This document shows positions 61,151 to 64,000 of a DNA stretch of 64,000 nt, in pieces (within the stretch, counting starts at the first letter, position 1; every line of letters begins with the position of its first letter). The stretch is from Sipunculus nudus (Eukaryota; Annelida; Sipuncula; Golfingiida; Sipunculidae), in assembly GCA_026874595.1 (NCBI GenBank), contig CM049311.1, positions 39,683,676-39,747,675 of the forward strand. The letters are read 5' to 3'. Under the pieces are notes generated by a model that searched no databases, was not told where the DNA came from, and saw only the letters and a program-made list of their open reading frames with translations. Both the position numbers and the translations under genes were made by a program.

Positions 61151-63061
61151 CTACTGGAGGCCTACCTCCAAAGTGTTACCTAGTGTTTTATGGTAACTAA
61201 CCTAAATAATTTATAGCTGCCGTGCCAGGCCATTGCATTCACAGCAATTACATTTTTGATAGAGATTTATACTATACCATGCGTGCCCCTTGGTTCCCTG
61301 CTGTGTCAGAAGTTTTCCAGATAATCATTGTCACTTAAATGAAAAAAAAAACATTTTCCTTAATTTGTAAAGATCTGTCAATATACAGCCGGGTATTCCT
61401 CACGGATGAAGCGGAGTAAATGGATGTTCATGCAATAGCCGAAACTGCTGTATTATTGTGACAATCATTGTAAACATTAAACTGTCTTCACCCGCGTACG
61501 CCTCGGTGCCTGTTACTTACCCGCGTGCCTATTTTCTGTTGGGAACTCTGATGCCCCTTCATATCCTTGCAAGATGAAGAAGGATTAAATCTTTCAGCAA
61601 CTCGATTATGTATTTAATGAATTTCGCCCCTGAATGCTTCACCCAGCCGGCATATAATACCAAGAATGGGAACTAAAAATCATGAAAATTATTACAATAT
61701 GGAATACCTATGTAGCTTAATTAAGCATAACTATTTAAAACATGTTATTAATTATATTATCCCCACAGGGGGCTTAAGTGGATCGCACAAGTTTCTTTGG
61801 TTTGTGGTATATAGAGTATATATAGCAGTCTTTAACTAGGGATAGTACGGCCACCGTAACCATGGTTAAAATGCAAAGCTCGATTATCACTTAAAGAATT
61901 GTTAAATTGTTACGGTTATTGTTAATTGTATTTACTCCTATTTCCTGTATATATAAAAGCAAGGCGATTATATAAACTCCCTGGTATAAATATTTGTGTA
62001 TATAGAATGTCAACCCGTATATCTGTATCTGTATCTGTATATTGTTTATTCGGTTTTACCTATTTTGTCTTATATGTACAGTTGTATGTACATGGGTGAA
62101 TATGTTATTTTGTTCGTATTTTTAAGTAGAGCATTTGTGTCAGCCTTCACGGCTTCCTTGTAATCCTGTTGACTATGAAGTATAACCTGTATTTAACAGA
62201 GACACTGACGATGATCTCACCAACACCTCACAAGTGTTACAAGAACTGTCACTAGAGGGCGTGGCTACTGCTGCTGATGTTGCTGTCGTCCGTTATCTTT
62301 GTTCGGCTGTTTCCATCAGAGCTGCTCAGTTACTGAGCGCAGGTAAACGTTTCCAGCAGCGGATCCCCCCCCCCCCCCCCCCATTTCACCTGCCATAATC
62401 CTATTTATAAAGGGTTCAAAGAGAACTTAAACAAACATCTTGTGGTAAGATGAGTCTCATGAGTCTTCTTGGGTTGGACCCCCTTTTCCAAAATCCGCCC
62501 CTGGTTTCTTGACAGATCGCAGAATTTTCACACGAAAGATTTCTCTGTAATTAATCGTGTAATAATACTATAATTTCAGATTGAAATATTATATAATGTA
62601 TTTTACAAGACGCGGATGTATTGTTAAAGATATTGATACTTTCAGTATCAGGTTTTATACACTCATTGAAACCAATGTTTCAAACCTCACTGTGGTAGAA
62701 ATAAAAATGGTAAAAATAACGAGATGAAACAGACGTAAATTAGACTGTTGTGCTGGATGAAATATCAATGTGTTATTGCAGGTATCGTGAAATATGTGTT
62801 ATTGCAGGTATCGTGAAATATCACTGTGTTTTTGCAGGTATCGTGAATTGTCACTGTGTTATTGCAGGTATCGGGAAATATCACTGTGTTATTGCAGGTA
62901 TCGTGATATATCACTGTGTTATTGCAGGTATCGCAGTTCTACTGAAGCACATGGGGCACCCTCACACATGGGTAGCTATAGACGGATCTCTGTACAGATA
63001 TCACCCAAAAATACACGATATCATGACAACGTGCATCTCCAAGCTCGCCCCTGATAACAAG
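41362..63061 (+). CDS. HK: Hexokinase, 11 exons, 3' end outside the window
   Basis: Phosphorylates glucose (and other hexoses) with ATP in the cytosol, the first step of glycolysis. The exons join in matching phases to 438 codons without a stop; a single-domain hexokinase has about 450-480. Motifs in order: [11 protein letters not shown] (phosphate loop), [26 protein letters not shown] with catalytic Asp208, [38 protein letters not shown] and [12 protein letters not shown]. The final nucleotide-binding stretch (SGSGKGA-like) is not in the window. The protein lacks a mitochondrial-binding N-terminus of the mammalian HK1 type if exon 1 is right. Four of its junctions are copied in tandem repeats. 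One of ten introns (intron 1) is 7 kb. Confidence 0.95.
41726..41755. repeat. Poly-G tract
   Basis: About 30 bases almost all G, shortly after exon 1. Such tracts can form G-quadruplexes and often mark assembly uncertainty. Confidence 0.95.
42000..45040. other. Hexokinase intron 1, unassigned stretch
   Basis: AT-rich sequence without a coding frame of note or a recognisable element. An A-rich run lies near 42147. Nothing supports a gene here. Confidence 0.6.
45050..45410. mobile_element. Possible MITE in hexokinase intron 1
   Basis: Rich in TCCGCAAAAACGG, GCGGATGG and inverted TTTTGCGGA words at its left and right parts, a layout typical of short inverted-repeat elements; the ends are not sharply defined. 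Related CCGTTTTCCGG words occur near 24100-24300. Confidence 0.4.
45730..46535 (-). pseudogene. LINE (non-LTR) reverse transcriptase 3' fragment
   Basis: On the - strand the conserved RT tail is readable across stops and frameshifts: [17 protein letters not shown] near 46500, then a segment like [25 protein letters not shown] near 46150-46220, [21 protein letters not shown] near 45980, and [15 protein letters not shown] near 45800. This order (W-x-M-FN-KC, RxLK, LExRR, YFxRTxxxWNxLP) is that of Jockey/CR1-type elements. Heavily decayed, 5' part missing. Confidence 0.82.
46556..47457 (+). mobile_element. Dispersed element with tandem units of about 340 bp, copy 2
   Basis: Starts AGGTCAGCTGACTGTAAGTC, then a GTCCGTCCGTCC tract (46603-46652), two internal units starting GGCACAAATC (46660 and 46996), and ends CAGCTGAGCTTCATGACC. 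Same ends, tract and unit landmarks as 22031-23601 but with fewer units, so unit number varies between copies. Confidence 0.75.
48517..48685 (+). CDS. HK: Hexokinase exon 2
   Basis: Residues 22-77. Acceptor TTTACAG|ATAAAT (phase 0), donor GGCTCAG|GTAGTT (phase 1). [12 protein letters not shown] and [13 protein letters not shown] match the N-terminal helix and the segment before the phosphate loop. Its last 25 bases and the donor are repeated downstream. Confidence 0.92.
48661..48982 (+). repeat. 46-bp tandem array spanning the hexokinase exon 2 donor, 7 units
   Basis: Units start at 48661 and every 46 bases after. Each is 25 coding bases (GTCACCGCCCTGCTGGACGG then CTCAG) followed by GTAGTTGTACAATACTCCTG and C. 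Units 2-6 are almost identical; unit 7 is slightly diverged. Every unit begins again with a CTCAG|GTAGTT donor. The unit length is not a multiple of three, and read-through stops soon. Confidence 0.96.
49430..49569 (+). CDS. HK: Hexokinase exon 3 (phosphate loop)
   Basis: Residues 78-124. Acceptor TTTCAG|AG, donor GCAGGG|GTAACA (phase 0). Carries [18 protein letters not shown]; the second Gly of the common LGGTNFR loop is Ser here, as also tolerated in some animal hexokinases. Confidence 0.94.
49812..49887 (+). CDS. HK: Hexokinase exon 4
   Basis: Residues 125-149. Acceptor TTCAAG|GTATTT, donor CTGG|GTAAGT (phase 1). Reads [13 protein letters not shown] and RRLPL, continuous with LGFTFSFP in exon 5. 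Confidence 0.93.
50803..50960. repeat. About 65-bp tandem repeat, 3 units, hexokinase intron 4
   Basis: Units share GGCATGAAAAATGGCCCT, a GCGGCTTG or GTGGCTGG word and GAACTGC or GAACTAC, with substitutions. Non-coding. Confidence 0.7.
51280..51500. repeat. About 50-bp degenerate tandem repeat, hexokinase intron 4
   Basis: Four units with the theme TTTCGTGTTGTGTATATCCT then AAAGTTTTCTTTTGTAG. A single related unit occurs at 49958-50005 at the other side of the same intron. Short open frames across it are artefacts. Confidence 0.75.
51615..51754 (+). CDS. HK: Hexokinase exon 5
   Basis: Residues 150-196. Acceptor CGCCAG|GTTTTACG, donor AGAAAG|GTAAGT (phase 0). [12 protein letters not shown] and YLITWTKSF are the sugar-contact and hinge motifs of the family. 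Confidence 0.95.
51949..52110 (+). repeat. Exact 81-bp duplication spanning the hexokinase exon 6 acceptor
   Basis: 51949-52029 and 52030-52110 are identical. The unit holds the intron end, the acceptor GGTTGTAG and the first 28 exon bases. Both outer breakpoints carry TTAAC, one in the intron and one in the exon (CCTTAAC|GACACC), suggesting a microhomology-mediated event. Using the first acceptor leads to a TGA after 11 codons, so the second copy must be used. Confidence 0.97.
52083..52182 (+). CDS. HK: Hexokinase exon 6 (catalytic Asp)
   Basis: Residues 197-229. Acceptor GTTGTAG|GACATT, donor ATTAG|GTTTGT (phase 1). [14 protein letters not shown] contains the catalytic base Asp208; CSVGLILG leads into GTGCNAAY of exon 7. 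Confidence 0.95.
52470..52612 (+). repeat. CTCCTGGCGGAGG dispersed repeat, hexokinase intron 6
   Basis: TTCTTCATTGGCCCATTCACG, a CATAATTGCG block, a (CA)n tract and CCTCCTGGCGGAGGCAATTA, in the same order as the copies nested in the terminal repeats of retroelement 2. Independent copy. Confidence 0.7.
52761..52840 (+). CDS. HK: Hexokinase exon 7
   Basis: Residues 230-256. Acceptor TTTTAAG|GTACCG, donor AAAAG|GTATGG (phase 0). [10 protein letters not shown] is the conserved GTGxNACYxE region with the glucose-binding Asn and Glu. Confidence 0.93.
53340..54310. other. Hexokinase intron 7, probable old transposon remains
   Basis: Contains a 28-base A run (53822-53848), a second A-rich run (54122-54140) and an end reading GATGACGGACGACGCC then AAACCATCGCTTAAGCTC, related to GACGGA/GTCCGTCC ends elsewhere in the window. 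No coding sequence. Confidence 0.5.
55361..55473 (+). CDS. HK: Hexokinase exon 8
   Basis: Residues 257-293. Acceptor CCTTGCAG|GTCGTG, donor TTTCAC|GTGATA (phase 2). [22 protein letters not shown] is a hallmark with the second glucose-binding Glu. The donor GTGATA is weak, but the phase fits exon 9 exactly. Confidence 0.9.
55894..56049 (+). CDS. HK: Hexokinase exon 9
   Basis: Residues 294-345. Acceptor TTTTGCAG|GTTTGAA, donor AGAGAA|GTAAGT (phase 2). [21 protein letters not shown] is strongly conserved. The last 22 bases (coding SHITRVE) and the donor seed the large array that fills much of intron 9. Confidence 0.93.
56025..57006 (+). repeat. Tandem array spanning the hexokinase exon 9 donor, block 1
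   Basis: About 28 units of 30-36 bp with the theme AGTCATATCACTCGGGTAGA then GAAGTAAGTCAGCG. Each copies the exon 9 tail and usually the AGAA|GTAAGT donor. Units vary (CAATCGGG, CACGCGGG, CAATCTCG) and form longer composite periods. Block 1 ends where a transposon is inserted; block 2 is its continuation. Confidence 0.95.
57007..59108. mobile_element. Long-TIR DNA transposon inserted at TA inside the array
   Basis: Inverted repeats of about 260 bp (57007-57265 and 58850-59108), starting TTGATGGAGCC and TTGTTGGAGCC. They contain GCCCATCTGCAGATGGGC palindromes. TA flanks both ends (57005-57006 and 59109-59110), and joining the flanks restores the CATATCAC word of the array unit, so the insertion site is certain. 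The AT-rich 1.6-kb interior has no transposase; a non-autonomous element. Confidence 0.93.
59109..60530 (+). repeat. Tandem array spanning the hexokinase exon 9 donor, block 2
   Basis: About 43 units of 30-36 bp. The commonest form is CATATCACTCGGGTATAGAG then GAATAAGTCAGCGAG, in which the donor GT has become AT (GAATAAGT). Other units keep AGAAGTAAGT. More uniform than block 1, with higher-order periods of several units. Confidence 0.95.
60640..61053. mobile_element. Possible MITE with ATCGAT-rich ends, intron 9
   Basis: AATCGATGATTG and GATCGATTATTAATTG words near the left, and inverted ATCGATTTAATCGATTAATCGG near the right, flank an unremarkable core. The ends are imprecise. It abuts the (TA)n tract at 61055. 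Confidence 0.4.
61055..61148. repeat. (TA)n microsatellite
   Basis: About 46 TA units, the longest in the window, in hexokinase intron 9. Confidence 0.97.
61149..62199. other. Hexokinase intron 9, right part, nothing recognised
   Basis: AT-rich DNA with a short (TGTATC)n run near 62022-62038. No coding sequence or defined element seen. Confidence 0.55.
62200..62342 (+). CDS. HK: Hexokinase exon 10
   Basis: Residues 346-393. Acceptor TTAACAG|AGACACT, donor GCGCAG|GTAAAC (phase 1). [22 protein letters not shown] and [11 protein letters not shown] match the helical segment before the final lobe. Confidence 0.92.
62354..62503. mobile_element. Short hAT-like MITE in hexokinase intron 10
   Basis: Left end CAGCAGCGGATCC, inverted right end CAGGGGCGGATTTTGG, each followed inward by a C or G run. 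GTTTC flanks both sides (62349-62353 and 62504-62508). Length 150 bp. A 5-base flank is shorter than the 8 expected for hAT. Confidence 0.6.
62766..62937 (+). repeat. 30-bp tandem array spanning the hexokinase exon 11 acceptor
   Basis: Six acceptors TTGCAG|GTATCG end at 62781, 62807, 62837, 62867, 62897 and 62927; the spacing is 26 then 30 x 4. Each unit runs GTATCGTGAAATATCACTGT to GTTATTGCAG. Acceptors 2-6 are all in frame with exon 11 and the frame is open, so use of an earlier one would add 10-residue repeats. Confidence 0.95.
62928..63061 (+). CDS. HK: Hexokinase exon 11, last in the window
   Basis: Residues 394-438. Acceptor ATTGCAG|GTATCG (last of six copies), donor AACAAG|GTAACT (phase 0). 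[18 protein letters not shown] matches the nucleotide-binding lobe. The next exon, expected to carry the SGSGKGA-like motif and the C-terminus, is not found before 64000. Confidence 0.94.
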
Positions 63062-64000
63062 GTAACTACATGATAGACTTACGAATCTGTCTCTCTACTT
63101 AACACTGAACACAATTTTACTGGATTATTGTCTTAACAATTTGCGTGTCTACTCGCCCATCATAACAATGTAACTAAGAATTGTATATAGTCTTATGAAT
63201 ACCGTAATTGATGTAATTAGCGCACCAGGTGCTCTCAAATTAAAATTTGATAAATACTTTAGTATTCCAAAAAGCCCCCCCCCCCCCCCCCCATCCTCAA
63301 GCGGGTCTTCTTAGTTACAGTGGTGTCACGTCTTACGATCCGCTGTCAGATATTGACACTTTTGTGTGACATCGCAGCACGTTCGCGGTGATCCAGGGAA
63401 GCCAAAGAGCCCGAATGATGATTGTATAAAAGTTTGATTTAAAATAACTATCCAAACGATATATTTAGTGTATTCGTCATCTTAATACCAACATCTTACG
63501 TAAGAGCAGTATCCACCTGCTGCTGATATAAACAAGCCGGCACATTTTGGTCGAAGCTGGGGCGCCATCTACCGCTAGTCACAGGATAAAAAAGAAACGA
63601 GCGCCAAAAAACCCAAACATGCCTCCTCTCATTTTATTTTGATTATTTTTTAAATATCACCTGAATCAACGCACTTATATATGTGTAACGATCTCTCACA
63701 AATCGCAAATGCTGTTCGACGAAATCCGCGAGTCTTTGCTGACCCTCAGATCTAATTATCAAGTAACTGTACCGAAAAAGTTCCTCACGGCCGATGCTCA
63801 AAAGGGACGAGAGGTCATCCCCCATTTTCCCATTTTCATCAGTAGAATCCGTGAATTTAATATGCGTATGTAGATGTAAAGACAGCGATAAAAAAATTTC
63901 TGTTCCCCCTCGTCGATCTTGACACACAGTGACCCGCTTCTATTTTCAGCTTTCAGATTGTTTATTTGCATAAAGTCTTCCCTAACGATTAGTTCAGAAA
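63062..64000. other. Start of hexokinase intron 11
   Basis: AT-rich with a C run (63275-63292). An open frame of 94 codons on the opposite strand (63643-63927) has a fairly protein-like composition (GDDLSSLLSIGREELFRYS, QQRLADFVEQHLRFVRDRY). I do not recognise it; it could be an exon of another gene, a transposon remnant or chance. Confidence 0.4.

Noticed and set aside
62759-63054. Second frame with [11 protein letters not shown]-like repeats
   Set aside because: Alternative frame of the 30-bp acceptor array and exon 11; the hexokinase frame explains the sequence.

Overview
The window is animal nuclear DNA: AT-rich, intron-rich and crowded with transposons, with no operons or bacterial features. 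Two recognisable single-copy genes lie head to tail on the + strand. The repeat families, the Ty3-like elements and the intron layout suggest a marine invertebrate, most likely a bivalve or other mollusc. That assignment is inference; no rRNA or mitochondrial marker is present.

Gene 1 (6153-21539) is a complete ecto-5'-nucleotidase (NT5E/CD73-like). Nine exons in consistent phase give 585 codons plus stop, with a signal peptide, metallophosphatase motifs, the C-terminal nucleotidase domain and a hydrophobic tail typical of a GPI signal. Gene 2 (41362 to beyond 63061) is a hexokinase. Eleven exons give 438 codons, and the last roughly 30-40 residues lie to the right of the window. Exon 1 is inferred; exons 2-11 are clear. 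The first enzyme makes extracellular adenosine from AMP and the second phosphorylates glucose; nothing in the sequence links their regulation.

The most unusual structure concerns splice junctions. Six of the eighteen introns carry a tandem repeat whose unit spans an exon/intron boundary, so real coding bases and the splice site are copied together. They are the NT5E exon 5 donor (about 11 units), NT5E exon 6 acceptor (39-bp units, about 25), HK exon 2 donor (46 bp x 7), HK exon 6 acceptor (exact 81-bp duplication), HK exon 9 donor (roughly 70 units in two blocks) and HK exon 11 acceptor (30 bp, 6 acceptors). In the two large acceptor arrays the unit length is a multiple of three, the frame stays open, and every unit starts GT and ends AG, like a miniature intron.

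Between the genes (21540-41361) lie two decayed LTR retrotransposons on opposite strands: 24778-31247 (-) and about 32742-40966 (+). Both have the order gag-protease-integrase-RT-RNase H, the reverse of most Ty3/gypsy elements and the mark of the Gmr1-like group. The second has a SCAN-like capsid. A hAT-type MITE with a perfect 8-bp target duplication lies between them. Other pieces include a LINE 3' fragment in HK intron 1, a 2.1-kb long-TIR transposon inserted at a TA inside the HK exon 9 repeat array, several MITE candidates, and many micro- and minisatellites. No tRNA, rRNA, CRISPR array or other RNA gene was recognised.
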